From the NCBI GenBank assembly GCA_036843405.1, contig DAITSJ010000027.1, positions 1-50,087 on the forward strand: a DNA stretch of 50,087 bases, written 5' to 3'. This document shows positions 25,576 through 35,095 of this stretch, piece after piece. Source of the stretch: DGNJ01 sp002388905 (GTDB lineage: Bacteria > Pseudomonadota > Gammaproteobacteria > Pseudomonadales > Porticoccaceae). Each line of letters opens with the position of its first letter. Positions within the stretch are counted from its first letter, which is position 1. The notes beneath the pieces were generated by a model. The model was not told the origin of the DNA and made no database searches. It worked only from the letters and a program-made list of their open reading frames with translations. Both the position numbers and the translations under genes were made by a program.

Positions 25576-27048
25576 ATGAGCGCGGAAATCCTGATCAATG
25601 TCACCCCCATGGAAACCCGCGTGGCCCTGGTGGAAAACGGCCTGGTCCAGGAGGTCGCCATCGAGCGGGCCCGGCGCCAGGGTATTGTCGGCAATATCTA
25701 CGCCGGCAAGGTGGCCCGGGTATTGCCGGGCATGCAGGCGGCGTTTGTGGATATCGGCCTGGAAAAAGCCGGCTTTATCCATGTGGACGATATTGTCAGC
25801 ACCCGCGACGGTACCGACAGGAATGCCGCCGGCGGCGATATCCGGCAGTTGCTACGGGAGGGCCAGAAGGTGGTGGTGCAGGTCATCAAGGACCCCATCG
25901 GCAGCAAGGGGGCCCGGCTCACCACGCAGCTTTCGGTGTCCTCCCGCTACCTGGTCTATATGCCGGACGTGGCCCATATCGGCATCTCCCAGCGCATCGA
26001 GGCGGAGACGGAGCGCCAGCGCCTGCGCGATGAACTGGGCGAAGCGCTGACGGATGTCTCCGAAGAGGAGCGTCAGGGCTATATCCTGCGTACCGCCGCC
26101 GAGGGCGCGGGCATCGAGGATTTCCGCAGTGAAATCCGCTTCCTGCATCGCATGTGGGAGCTGATCCGGGAAAACGTCAAGCGGGCCAGCACCACCGCGT
26201 GTCTCTATGAGGATCTGCCCCTGTATCTGCGGGCCCTGCGCGATATGGTCAGGCCGGGTATCGAGAAAGTGCGCATTGATTCCCGGGAAATCCACCTCCA
26301 GATGGTCAAGTTCGCCGAACTGGTCAATCCCGAGATGCTGAACCTCATCGAGCACTATCCCGGCGAGCGGCCGTTGTTCTATCTTTACAGTGTCGAGGAC
26401 GAAATCAATCGCGCCCTGGAGCGCAAGGTACAATTGAAATCCGGCGGCTATCTGGTGTTCGACCAGACCGAGGCCATGACCACCGTCGACGTCAACACCG
26501 GCGGTTTCGTCGGCCACCGCAACCTGGAAGAGACCATTTTCAAGACCAACCTGGAAGCAGCCACCGTCATTGCCCGGCAACTGCGCCTGCGCAACCTGGG
26601 CGGCATCATTATCATCGATTTCATCGATATGGTGGAGGCGGAGCATCGCCGACAGGTGATGCGGACCCTGGAAAAAGCCCTGGAGAAGGATCGCGCCAAA
26701 ACCGGCATTACCACGGTATCCGAACTGGGGCTGGTGGAAATGACCCGCAAGCGCACCAGTGAAAGCCTGGGACAGATTCTCTGCCAGCCCTGTCCGGTGT
26801 GCGAGGGACGAGGGCGTCTCAAATCCCCGGAGACGGTATGCTATGAGATCATGCGGGAGATCCTCCGGGAGTCCCGCGCCTTCGAATGCGAGAAAATCCT
26901 GGTACTGGCCTCGCAACTGGTGATCGACCGGCTACTGGACGAGGATTCGGCCTATATCGCCGATCTGGAGGAATTTATCCGGCGGCCCATCCAGTTCCGG
27001 GTGGAAACCCTCTATTCTCAGGAACAGTACGACATCATTCCGGTGTAA
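25576..27048 (+). CDS. rng: Ribonuclease G
   Basis: The 490-aa endoribonuclease belongs to the RNase E/G family: an N-terminal S1 domain (residues about 35-125, GNIYAGKVARVLPGMQAAFVDIG, cut here), catalytic metal-binding Asp residues in VDVNTGGFVG (about 303) and IIIDFIDM (about 346), and the zinc-link CPVCEGRGR near 405. There is no long C-terminal degradosome scaffold, which distinguishes it from RNase E. It matures the 16S rRNA 5' end and degrades mRNA. AAGGACAGCA precedes ATG 25576. Confidence 0.96.
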   Translation: MSAEILINVTPMETRVALVENGLVQEVAIERARRQGIVGNIYAGKVARVLPGMQAAFVDIGLEKAGFIHVDDIVSTRDGTDRNAAGGDIRQLLREGQKVVVQVIKDPIGSKGARLTTQLSVSSRYLVYMPDVAHIGISQRIEAETERQRLRDELGEALTDVSEEERQGYILRTAAEGAGIEDFRSEIRFLHRMWELIRENVKRASTTACLYEDLPLYLRALRDMVRPGIEKVRIDSREIHLQMVKFAELVNPEMLNLIEHYPGERPLFYLYSVEDEINRALERKVQLKSGGYLVFDQTEAMTTVDVNTGGFVGHRNLEETIFKTNLEAATVIARQLRLRNLGGIIIIDFIDMVEAEHRRQVMRTLEKALEKDRAKTGITTVSELGLVEMTRKRTSESLGQILCQPCPVCEGRGRLKSPETVCYEIMREILRESRAFECEKILVLASQLVIDRLLDEDSAYIADLEEFIRRPIQFRVETLYSQEQYDIIPV

Positions 27049-27052
27049 TGCG

Positions 27053-30000
27053 TTGAAAATCTCTGCCTTTCTGGGTGCTCTGTCAAGGCGGCTTTTACTG
27101 GCGGGGGCCGCGCTGATCATTGTCTATGCAGTGGTCATCGTGCTCGGCCGGCAGTTCCTGCCGCTGCTCGACCGCTACGAGACCGAGATCAACGGCTTTC
27201 TCTCCGAGCGACTGGGCATCGACGTGGAAATCCACGGCCTTGGCGGCTACTGGCTGCAACTGACCCCGGTGCTTAAGCTGGAAGATCTAATCGTCCATGC
27301 CGAGGACAGGCAGCGTCGCGGTATCGCCGTAGAGGGGCTGACCGCCGAGCTCGACCTGCTCAATTCCCTGGCGAGTCTCAACCCCGTATGGAAGAACCTG
27401 CGCGCGGGGGAAGTGAGTATCGTCGCCAGCGAAGATGCCCGCGGTCGCTGGCGCATCGCCGGGTTGCGCGTAGCCGGCGCCGGCGGCGATACCCTTGAGT
27501 ACCTGCTCGATGTCCTTTATTACAGCCGGTTCCTGCGTATCGACCGCGTCAACCTGGAACTGCATTTTTTCTCGGGGGCGACGGCCAGGGTCTACGGTCG
27601 GGATATCCAGGTGGAAAACAGCGGGGACTTCCATCGGGCCACGGCCCGCTTCGCCCTCGAGGACGAAAAGGGCGATGCCGCCCGGCTCGTCCTCGAGGGA
27701 CGCGGTAATCCGGCCGACGTTGGCGATTTCGCCGGCAAGGGCTACCTGAAGCTCGAGCGCATCAACTTTACCGGTGCCATCAGGGCCATCGCCAACCGCT
27801 GGTTTCCCCGCCAGGTGGAGAAAATCGGCGCGATCGAGACGGACCTGGATGCCGAAATCTGGTTCGACTGGGTGGACAGCGGTATCGAGAATGGTCGCGG
27901 CACACTCCGCGCCGCCGAGGTGCCCCTGAACTGGGTGCAGGGCGAGGCGCCTCCCCTGAAAGCACTCAGTGCCGAGATTACCGGTTGGTACCGGCCGGGC
28001 GAGGATTGGGGATTCAGGCTCCAGGACCTGTCCGCGCGCTGGCGGGGACAGGCCATCGAGCCGCTGGATTTGCGCTTTGTCCAGCGCGTCGGGCGCCGCT
28101 GGCGGGAGCTTTCGCTGGCAGTCAACCACCTGGATTTGCAGCTTCTCAACCAAATGGCCCTGGACACCGGCCTGCCGGGGGAGACGCTCGATCAGGTGCT
28201 TAATCAGCTGGCGCCCCGGGGAACCCTGCGCAACCTTTTTCTGGACCTGGATTTCTCTGGCGACAATCCGGCCTTTCGGGTTCGCGCCAACCTTGATGAC
28301 GTGGCTGTCGAGTCGTGGCGCAACGTTCCCGCCGCCCGGGGGGTCAACGGCTACCTGGAGGCGGATGCGCGGCATGGCTTTGTCGAACTTGACAGCCCCG
28401 AAGGCCTGGCCATGCTCTACCCCAAAGTCTATGAGAATTACATGGAATACGGCGCCATCCGCGGGCGGGTTGACTGGTTCCGGCAACCCGGCACCGAGGA
28501 GGTGGCCGTGGTCGGCGGCCCCATCCGTATCGACGGCCCGGAGGGGCGGGGAACGGCCTATCTCGATCTGCGCCTGCCCCTGCGGCGCGAACTGGGCGCA
28601 CCGGAAATGATCCTGATGGTGGGCATGACGAACAGTCGCGCCCGCTTTGCCGACCGCTATATCCCGGAAACCCTCAATCCCGCGTTGCGAGGCTGGCTCG
28701 ATGACGCCATCGGACCCGGGGATGTTCCCCGGGCCGGCTTTATCTGGCGGGGGTCCCTGGCCCGGGAAGAGCGGCAGCGCCGCACCGTCCAGCTTTTCGT
28801 CGACGTGACCGACGGCCGGCTCGACTATCGCGACGGCTGGCCGCCCCTTGAGTCCCTGGATGGCCGGGTTGTGGTGGATGACGGGACCATGACTGCCGCC
28901 GTCGATGGGGCCAGGGTCAACGACCTGGCTGTGCCCCGGGTTACCGGGGTTATCCGCCGCCAGCCGCGGGACGAGGGCCTGCTGCTGGACATCCGGGGCC
29001 GCGTCCTCGGGGATGCCGGCGAGGCCCTGGCCGTTCTCCGGCAGTCGCCCCTGGGGGACCGGGTCAGGGCCCTGGATAACTGGACTATTGCCGGGCCCAG
29101 CGAGATCGGTCTGGAACTGACCATTCCCCTGGGGGGCGACAACGCCGGGCAGCGTTACGATGTGACCAGCCAGTTGCAAGGTGTCGGCCTGGCCCTGCCG
29201 GGCACGGGTTTCCAGGTTTCCGATATCCGGGGCCGCCTGGGCTTCTCGCTGGCGGAGGGGCTGCACGGCAGGGGAATCGAAGGCCGCTACCTGGGCAGCC
29301 CGGTGACGGCTTCTGTCGCCACCCGGGATGGTGTCACCACCGTCGATATGGACGGCCGCTTGACGGCCGCCGCGCTCGAGCCCTACCTGGGTCGCCTTGG
29401 CGGGTATCTGGACGGCGATGCGAGGATCCGGGGGCAGCTTGTCCTGCCCGGGGCGGAGGCCGCCTCCTCGCCCCGCCTGACCCTGACCTCCGACCTCCAG
29501 GGACTGTCGGTGGCGTTGCCGCCGCCGTTTGCCAAGCCCGCCGGTGAAGCCTGGCCTTCCACCGGCACCGTCTTTTTCAGTGGCGAGGACATCCATATTA
29601 CCGGCACCCTGGATGACTGGCTGTCGTCCCGTTGGCTGGTGTCGAACGGGGGATTCCGGCGGGGCGAGGTGCGTTTTAACGGCGGCCCCGCCCGGGTACC
29701 CGGCGGGCCCGGCCTGCACATCGCCGGCTCTCTGCCGGCCTGGGACTGGGAGCAGTGGCGACCGGTACTGCTGGGTGGAGAAGCGGGCGGCAATCGCCAG
29801 CTGCTGAAAGCCGCCGACCCGCACCTGGATCTCACCCTGGCAAACCTGATTGTCAGTGGTGTCGAACTGGGGCAGACCCGGCTCTCCGGCGGTCTAACTG
29901 AAAAAACCGATTGGCAGTTGCGTGTCGACAGCGAACGGGCAGTTGGCGACGTGTATCTGCCCACGGGAACGGGTGGTTTGCTTCGGTTGCGTCTCGATCT

Positions 30001-30994
30001 TCTGCGGCTCACCGATGTCGAAGTGGGCAGCGTCACGGATGGTCAAAGCTGGTTGAGCCGGTTACAACCCGCGGATATTCCCGAAGTGGATTTCCTCGCC
30101 AGGCGCATCGAGCTGGACGGCGATCACCTGGGTAACCTGGCCTTTATCTCCCGGCAGGTTCCCGGTGGCGTTCATATCGACAGCCTGCGGGGCAACCTCC
30201 GGGGCATCCAGGTCGGGGGGCCGGCGGGCGCCATCGACAGCAACACCGATGGCGGAGCCCCGGAGCAGGGCGAGGGAGAGGGGGCGGATACACTCGCCGA
30301 CCTGCGCTGGTACCTTGAGGACGGTCGCCACCGGACGGAGTTTTCCGGCACCCTCACCACCGGGGATATCGGCGATGTGCTGCAATCCTTCGGCCTGCCC
30401 CGGGTTCTGGACAGTGAGCATGCCGGTTTCTACGCGGACCTGGGCTGGTCCGGTGAACCCTGGTCGCCGACCCCGGCCGCGGTCCGGGGGTACCTGGGCA
30501 TCGATATGGAGGAAGGTCACTTTTACAAGGCATCCGGCGGGGCCACCAATGCCTTCCTCAAGCTGGTGGGCCTGTTCAACTTCGATACCTGGCTGCGCCG
30601 GTTGCGGTTCGACTTCTCTGACCTGTTCAGCGAGGGGGTGAGTTTCGACCGGCTGCGCGGGGGCATCGCCTTCGATCAGGGCATGATGACTTTTGACGAC
30701 CCCATTGTTGCCTCCATGCCCTCGGGCAAGGTCCGGTTGCTGGGGCGCGCCAATATCGCCACCGAACAACTGGATGCCCGCCTGGTTGCCACCATCCCGG
30801 TGGGGACCAATCTGCCCTGGGTGGTAGGGCTGGTGGGTGGCCTGCCCGCGGCGCTGGGGGTCTATCTCACCAGCCTGATATTCGACGAGCAGGTGGATCA
30901 GCTATCCAGCATCAGCTACCGGGTCACCGGCCCCTGGAGCGACCCGAAACTGGAAGTGGACAGGATCTTCAGCGACAAGGCAAACATGGAATAG
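27053..30994 (+). CDS. yhdP: YhdP family AsmA-like lipid-transport protein
   Basis: The 1313-aa protein matches the long YhdP proteins (TIGR02099): one N-terminal membrane anchor (residues 14-36, LLLAGAALIIVYAVVIVLG), followed by an elongated repetitive beta-rich bridge and a C-terminal AsmA-like part that ends with PWSDPKLEVDRIFS. YhdP bridges the periplasm and, with TamB and YdbH, moves phospholipids to the outer membrane. The start is TTG 27053, 4 bp after rng, in the same operon. An 845-codon frame on the opposite strand is only a shadow of the high-GC coding sequence. Confidence 0.92.
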   Translation: MKISAFLGALSRRLLLAGAALIIVYAVVIVLGRQFLPLLDRYETEINGFLSERLGIDVEIHGLGGYWLQLTPVLKLEDLIVHAEDRQRRGIAVEGLTAELDLLNSLASLNPVWKNLRAGEVSIVASEDARGRWRIAGLRVAGAGGDTLEYLLDVLYYSRFLRIDRVNLELHFFSGATARVYGRDIQVENSGDFHRATARFALEDEKGDAARLVLEGRGNPADVGDFAGKGYLKLERINFTGAIRAIANRWFPRQVEKIGAIETDLDAEIWFDWVDSGIENGRGTLRAAEVPLNWVQGEAPPLKALSAEITGWYRPGEDWGFRLQDLSARWRGQAIEPLDLRFVQRVGRRWRELSLAVNHLDLQLLNQMALDTGLPGETLDQVLNQLAPRGTLRNLFLDLDFSGDNPAFRVRANLDDVAVESWRNVPAARGVNGYLEADARHGFVELDSPEGLAMLYPKVYENYMEYGAIRGRVDWFRQPGTEEVAVVGGPIRIDGPEGRGTAYLDLRLPLRRELGAPEMILMVGMTNSRARFADRYIPETLNPALRGWLDDAIGPGDVPRAGFIWRGSLAREERQRRTVQLFVDVTDGRLDYRDGWPPLESLDGRVVVDDGTMTAAVDGARVNDLAVPRVTGVIRRQPRDEGLLLDIRGRVLGDAGEALAVLRQSPLGDRVRALDNWTIAGPSEIGLELTIPLGGDNAGQRYDVTSQLQGVGLALPGTGFQVSDIRGRLGFSLAEGLHGRGIEGRYLGSPVTASVATRDGVTTVDMDGRLTAAALEPYLGRLGGYLDGDARIRGQLVLPGAEAASSPRLTLTSDLQGLSVALPPPFAKPAGEAWPSTGTVFFSGEDIHITGTLDDWLSSRWLVSNGGFRRGEVRFNGGPARVPGGPGLHIAGSLPAWDWEQWRPVLLGGEAGGNRQLLKAADPHLDLTLANLIVSGVELGQTRLSGGLTEKTDWQLRVDSERAVGDVYLPTGTGGLLRLRLDLLRLTDVEVGSVTDGQSWLSRLQPADIPEVDFLARRIELDGDHLGNLAFISRQVPGGVHIDSLRGNLRGIQVGGPAGAIDSNTDGGAPEQGEGEGADTLADLRWYLEDGRHRTEFSGTLTTGDIGDVLQSFGLPRVLDSEHAGFYADLGWSGEPWSPTPAAVRGYLGIDMEEGHFYKASGGATNAFLKLVGLFNFDTWLRRLRFDFSDLFSEGVSFDRLRGGIAFDQGMMTFDDPIVASMPSGKVRLLGRANIATEQLDARLVATIPVGTNLPWVVGLVGGLPAALGVYLTSLIFDEQVDQLSSISYRVTGPWSDPKLEVDRIFSDKANME

Positions 30995-31031
30995 ACTGTC
31001 GTTATCCAACGGAACCGGGAAGGAGTAGGGC

Positions 31032-31862
31032 ATGACTGCGGCGGCGGTAATCCAGTTGCGCGGCGACGGCAACCTGGAAGAGAACCTGGCGCGGGCCGGC
31101 CACTGGCTTGACCGGGCCGCGAAGGCGGGCGCCCGGCTGGCGGTGCTGCCCGAGAACTTCGCCTATTACGGGCGCCGGGATCTCGACCGTGCGGCCATGG
31201 ACGAAGATACCCCCGAAGGGCCGGCCCGCCGTTTGCTTGCGGACAAGGCCCGGGAGCACAAGCTGTGGCTGGTGGGGGGCACCGTGCCGGTATTCGGCGA
31301 GTTTCGGGATCGCCCCCACGCCGCCTGCTTGCTGGTCAATCCGGAAGGCCGGGAAGTGGCCCGCTACGACAAGATCCATCTGTTCGACGTGCACGTGGAG
31401 GCCACCGGCAAGCATTACCGGGAGTCCGCCGACTATCGTCCCGGCAGTGAGCCGGTGGTGGCGGATACGCCGTTCGGGAAAATCGGGCTCAGCGTCTGTT
31501 ACGACCTGCGTTTCCCGGAATTTTACCGCCTCCAGGTGGATGCCGGTGCCGAGATACTGGTTGCACCCTCCGCCTTTACCGCCGCCACCGGCGAGGCCCA
31601 CTGGCGACTGCTGCTTCGTGCCCGTGCGGTGGATAACCTCTGCTATGTGCTGGGTGCCAACCTGGCCCACCGGGACCATCCCAAACGTCCCACCTGGGGC
31701 GGCTCCGCCATCGTCGATCCCTGGGGCCGGGTGCTGGCCGAAATGGCGGGGGAAGAGGGTTATGCCCTGGCGGAGGTAGACCTGGAAAAGCAGCGGCGGA
31801 TTCGCCGCAATATGCCCGCACTGGAGCATCGCCGCTTTTGTGTTGTCAAAGGAAGTTCCTGA
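31032..31862 (+). CDS. Carbon-nitrogen hydrolase (nitrilase superfamily, Nit1/deaminated glutathione amidase-like)
   Basis: The 276-aa cytoplasmic enzyme has the complete Glu-Lys-Cys triad: Glu41 (LPENFAYYG), Lys114 (RYDKIHLFD) and Cys156 (LSVCYDLRFPE). YDKIHLFD and the PENF context match the Nit1/YbeM subgroup that repairs deaminated glutathione. AAGGAG precedes ATG 31032, and the gene follows yhdP by 37 bp as it often does in gammaproteobacteria. Subgroup function is inferred. Confidence 0.92.
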   Translation: MTAAAVIQLRGDGNLEENLARAGHWLDRAAKAGARLAVLPENFAYYGRRDLDRAAMDEDTPEGPARRLLADKAREHKLWLVGGTVPVFGEFRDRPHAACLLVNPEGREVARYDKIHLFDVHVEATGKHYRESADYRPGSEPVVADTPFGKIGLSVCYDLRFPEFYRLQVDAGAEILVAPSAFTAATGEAHWRLLLRARAVDNLCYVLGANLAHRDHPKRPTWGGSAIVDPWGRVLAEMAGEEGYALAEVDLEKQRRIRRNMPALEHRRFCVVKGSS

Positions 31863-31874
31863 ACCCGGAGTTCG

Positions 31875-32417
31875 ATGATGCATATCCTGCTTGTCTTGCT
31901 TTCCCTCCTCTCGTCGCCGGTGCCGGCCGGCGAGCCGACGTCGCCGGACATGACCCCCAACGAGGCCAGAGCCATGATCGAGCGGGGCGAAAACCTCGAT
32001 GCCATTCCCGGGACGGTCTGGCGGCAGCTGTTGAGCCCGGAACAGTACGACATCCTCTGGCGTGCCGGCACCGAAAAGCCGTACACCGGCGAGTTGCTCG
32101 ACAACAAGCGGGAGGGGGTCTACGTCACCGCCGGCTGCCGTTTGCCGGTCTTCCACTCCAGGCACAAGTACAAATCGGGCACCGGCTGGCCCAGTTTCTG
32201 GGAGGTATTCAAGCCGGCAAACATCGAACTCAGGGACGACTGGGGGTGGCTGGGCAAACGTACCGAAGTGGTCTCCGCCTGCGGCGAACACCTGGGCCAC
32301 GTCTTCCGGGACGGCCCCGAGCCCACCGGCTTGCGTTACTGCCTGAATTCACTGGCCCTGGACTTCATTCCCCAGGAAGAGTACGAACGCCGGGTGGCGG
32401 CGGGAGAGCCGCTTTAA
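31875..32417 (+). CDS. msrB: Exported peptide-methionine (R)-S-oxide reductase
   Basis: The 180-aa protein has a signal peptide (residues 1-19, VPAGE) and a complete MsrB domain: catalytic Cys156 in LRYCLNSLALDF, the substrate loop SGTGWPSFW, and the HLGHVFRDGPEPTG motif. Two of the four cysteines that usually bind structural zinc are missing: YVTAGC has Thr in place of the first Cys, and EVVSAC has Val in place of the third. The remaining Cys88 or Cys136 may serve as the recycling cysteine. It should repair oxidised methionines in periplasmic proteins. It starts 12 bp after the amidase gene and is probably co-transcribed. Confidence 0.88.
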   Translation: MMHILLVLLSLLSSPVPAGEPTSPDMTPNEARAMIERGENLDAIPGTVWRQLLSPEQYDILWRAGTEKPYTGELLDNKREGVYVTAGCRLPVFHSRHKYKSGTGWPSFWEVFKPANIELRDDWGWLGKRTEVVSACGEHLGHVFRDGPEPTGLRYCLNSLALDFIPQEEYERRVAAGEPL

Positions 32418-32513
32418 TTCGCATCCCGCGCCATCTTCAGGCTTGACGCAAAAGGGCTCACGCTCCATTCCCTGCTACGCTGTTAGGCAGGATAGATAAA
32501 TGGAGCCCTAATC

Positions 32514-32906
32514 ATGAACCTGTACCTGATCTGTGCCGGCGTCCTGGTCATTTTCTTTTTCGCCATCAGCCTCAACGTTTCCAGGCTGCGCGTCAGGCAC
32601 AATGTGCTGATCGGCAGCGATGACTTCACCCACCCCCTCACCAAAGCGGTGCGAGCCCAGGCCAACGCCGCCGAGTACGTGCCGGTGCTGGTGGCCATCT
32701 TCCTCTACCTGAGCATTATCGGTACTGCCGCCTGGGTGGCCTGGATCGCGGTTATCGTCACCCTGGCGCGGCTTTTGCACTGTGCCGGCATGTACCTCTC
32801 ACCGGACCTCAACAAGCCTCATCCCCTGCGCCTGGCGGGAGCGTTGCTCACCTATCTGGGCGGCCTCGCGCTGGGCATTCTGCTGCTGGCCCGGGCTCTG
32901 ATGTAG
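32514..32906 (+). CDS. MAPEG family membrane protein
   Basis: The 130-aa protein has four hydrophobic helices with the MAPEG pattern: an N-terminal helix, then NVSRLRVRHNVLIG, then RAQANAAEYVPVLVA, where the RAxxNxxEY motif binds glutathione-type ligands, and ARLLHCAGMYL. Bacterial MAPEG proteins of this length are inner-membrane glutathione-related enzymes whose substrate is unknown. GGAG lies upstream of ATG 32514. The nearest gene upstream is 96 bp away. Confidence 0.88.
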   Translation: MNLYLICAGVLVIFFFAISLNVSRLRVRHNVLIGSDDFTHPLTKAVRAQANAAEYVPVLVAIFLYLSIIGTAAWVAWIAVIVTLARLLHCAGMYLSPDLNKPHPLRLAGALLTYLGGLALGILLLARALM

Positions 32907-32988
32907 GTGCATGCGCCCGGGGGCGTCTATGGATATTTGTCGCCCGGGATACTAAGATAGCGGCTTCAATTCGTACCGCTCTATCCCT

Positions 32989-34239
32989 ATGTCCATTTTC
33001 GACTTTGCCGACGGCCGCGAAGGATACTACGGCCAGTACGGCGGCACCTTTCTCCCGGAAATTCTCGCCGCCACCATCGAGGAACTGCAGGACTGCTTTG
33101 CCGAGTGCAAGCGGGACCCCGCCTTCTGGCGCGAGTACGAGGCGATGATGCAGTCATACTCGGGCCGGCCGACACCGGTGAGCTACCTGGACAACCTGTC
33201 CGAGCATCTGGGCGGCGCCCGCATCTACGTGAAGCGGGAAGACCTGAGCCACACCGGTTCCCACAAGATCAATAACGTCCTGGGCCAGGGCCTGGTGTGC
33301 CGGCGCCTGGGCAAGACCCGGGTTATTGCCGAGACGGGTGCCGGCCAGCACGGTTACGCCACCGCCACCATGGCCGCCCGCTTCGGCTTCGACTGCCGGA
33401 TCTACATGGGGGCCGTGGACGTGGCCCGCCAACGGCCCAACGTGTTCTGGATGGAGCGAATGGGTGCGGAAGTGGTGGCCGTGGAGGATGGCCAGAAGAC
33501 CCTCAAGGATGCCATCAACGAGGCGCTGCGGGACTGGGTCACCAACATGCAGGACACCCATTATGTGCTGGGCACCGCCTGCGGTCCGCATCCCTTCCCG
33601 GAAATGGTCAGCTACTTCCAGTCCATCATCGGCCTGGAGGCCCGGGAGCAAATCGTCAAGGCGGCCGGCCGGCTGCCGGACCGGGTCTACGCCTGTGTCG
33701 GGGGCGGCTCCAACGCCATCGGTATCTTCCAGGGCTTTCTGGACGACGCCGACGTGGAGCTTGTCGGTTGCGAGGCGGGGGGCTATGGCCCCGGGCCGGG
33801 CAAGCATGCCGCCCGGCTGGCCTACCCCGATGCCACCCCCGGCGTCGCCCAGGGTTTCAAGACCTATTTCCTCCAGGACGACAACGGCAACATGCTGGAA
33901 ACCCATTCCATCGCCGCCGGCCTGGACTATATCGGCGTCAATCCTATTCTCGTCCATCTGTGGGAGCAGGACCGTGTGCGTTTTACCGCGGCCACCGACG
34001 ACCGCGTTCGCGAGGCCCTCAAGCTGGTGATGCGCAAGGAGGGATTAATTCCCGCCCTGGAGAGTGCCCACGCTTTTGCCATGGCCATCGAGGAGGCCCC
34101 GAAAATGGGCCGCGACGAGATTATCCTGATCAACCAGTCCGGCCGGGGGGACAAGGATATCTTTACCATCGCGGATGCCCTGGAAGACAAGAGCTGGCAG
34201 GACTTTATCGGCAAGAAGGCGGCGGAATATGGAGCTTGA
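32989..34239 (+). CDS. trpB: Tryptophan synthase beta chain
   Basis: The 416-aa PLP enzyme condenses indole with serine. Lys93 in HTGSHKINN holds PLP, ETGAGQHG carries the catalytic glutamate, and VGGGSNAIG around 240 binds the phosphate. Additional parts (GRPTPVSYLDNLSEHLGGARIYVKRED, cut) fit the standard TrpB. The gene overlaps trpA by 11 bp, so the two are coupled, but no trpCDEFG genes are adjacent. No strong ribosome site is visible before ATG 32989. Confidence 0.95.
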   Translation: MSIFDFADGREGYYGQYGGTFLPEILAATIEELQDCFAECKRDPAFWREYEAMMQSYSGRPTPVSYLDNLSEHLGGARIYVKREDLSHTGSHKINNVLGQGLVCRRLGKTRVIAETGAGQHGYATATMAARFGFDCRIYMGAVDVARQRPNVFWMERMGAEVVAVEDGQKTLKDAINEALRDWVTNMQDTHYVLGTACGPHPFPEMVSYFQSIIGLEAREQIVKAAGRLPDRVYACVGGGSNAIGIFQGFLDDADVELVGCEAGGYGPGPGKHAARLAYPDATPGVAQGFKTYFLQDDNGNMLETHSIAAGLDYIGVNPILVHLWEQDRVRFTAATDDRVREALKLVMRKEGLIPALESAHAFAMAIEEAPKMGRDEIILINQSGRGDKDIFTIADALEDKSWQDFIGKKAAEYGA

Positions 34240-35017
34240 AACCTATCTGCGGGAGCGCCTGAGGGAAAAGGAACTCCTGGTCATGGCCCACGTGGTGTGC
34301 GGGTACCCCTCCTTCGACGCCAACTGGAAGGCCCTGGAAATCATGGCCGGGCAGGGTGTCGATGTGGTGGAGCTGCAGTTCCCGTTTTCAGAGCCCAGCG
34401 CCGACGGGCCCCTGTTCGTCAAGGCCAACGAACTGGCCATCCGGGCCGGGGTGACCCCCGCCGACTGTTTCGACTTTATGGCGAAGGTGACCGCGCATTT
34501 CCCCTTCAAGGTGTTGATGATGGGCTATTACAACACTGTCTACAAAATGGGTGCGGAAACCTTCCTGGACCGTCTCCGGGCGGCCGGTGGCTGCGGCTAT
34601 ATCCTCCCCGACCTGCCCGTGGAAGAGGCCACCGAACTGCACACCCTTTCCGAAGAGCGGGACCTGGCGCCGGTGGTGTTGATGACGCCCACCAGTTCCG
34701 ATAGACGCCTTGAAAAACTGGCCGGTGCGGCCCGGGGCTTTGTCTACGCCGTGGCCCGTCGGGGTGTTACCGGCACCAAGACGTCAATGTCCGATGAGCT
34801 CAAGGATTTTGTCGCCCGTTGCCGCCGGTATACCGATCTCCCCATTGCCGTGGGTTTCGGTATCAGCAGCCGGGAGGATATCGACTATCTGCGCGGCAAG
34901 GCGGATATGGCCATAATCGGTACCGCCGCCCTCAGGGCCTGGGAAGAGGGCGGCCCCGAAGGCGTTCACGAATTCTTCAACCGGTTGGGTATCCGCGAGC
35001 CGGGCAAAGCCTCGTAA
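34229..35017 (+). CDS. trpA: Tryptophan synthase alpha chain (divergent)
   Basis: The 262-aa TIM-barrel protein splits indole-3-glycerol phosphate and passes indole to TrpB. The catalytic acidic residues are present: Glu49 (VVELQFPFSEPSADGP) and Asp59 in the same motif; the DLPVEEA segment and GFVYAVARRGVTG phosphate loop follow. The usual VELGVPFSDP is altered to VELQFPFSEP and the N-terminus differs from the common TrpA, so this is a divergent lineage. ATG 34229 is inside the end of trpB. The frame opens 18 codons earlier, overlapping trpB in another frame. Confidence 0.92.
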   Translation: MELETYLRERLREKELLVMAHVVCGYPSFDANWKALEIMAGQGVDVVELQFPFSEPSADGPLFVKANELAIRAGVTPADCFDFMAKVTAHFPFKVLMMGYYNTVYKMGAETFLDRLRAAGGCGYILPDLPVEEATELHTLSEERDLAPVVLMTPTSSDRRLEKLAGAARGFVYAVARRGVTGTKTSMSDELKDFVARCRRYTDLPIAVGFGISSREDIDYLRGKADMAIIGTAALRAWEEGGPEGVHEFFNRLGIREPGKAS

Positions 35018-35095
35018 AAATCCGTAAGCTTCGGCGCGGTCCACCGGCGGTGCGGTTACAATTCATTGCCCATACAGAGCAGGGAGCTCCTACTC

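Noticed and set aside
27287..29824. 845-codon minus-strand frame opposite yhdP
   Set aside because: Low-complexity antisense shadow of a high-GC gene; yhdP has clear family features.
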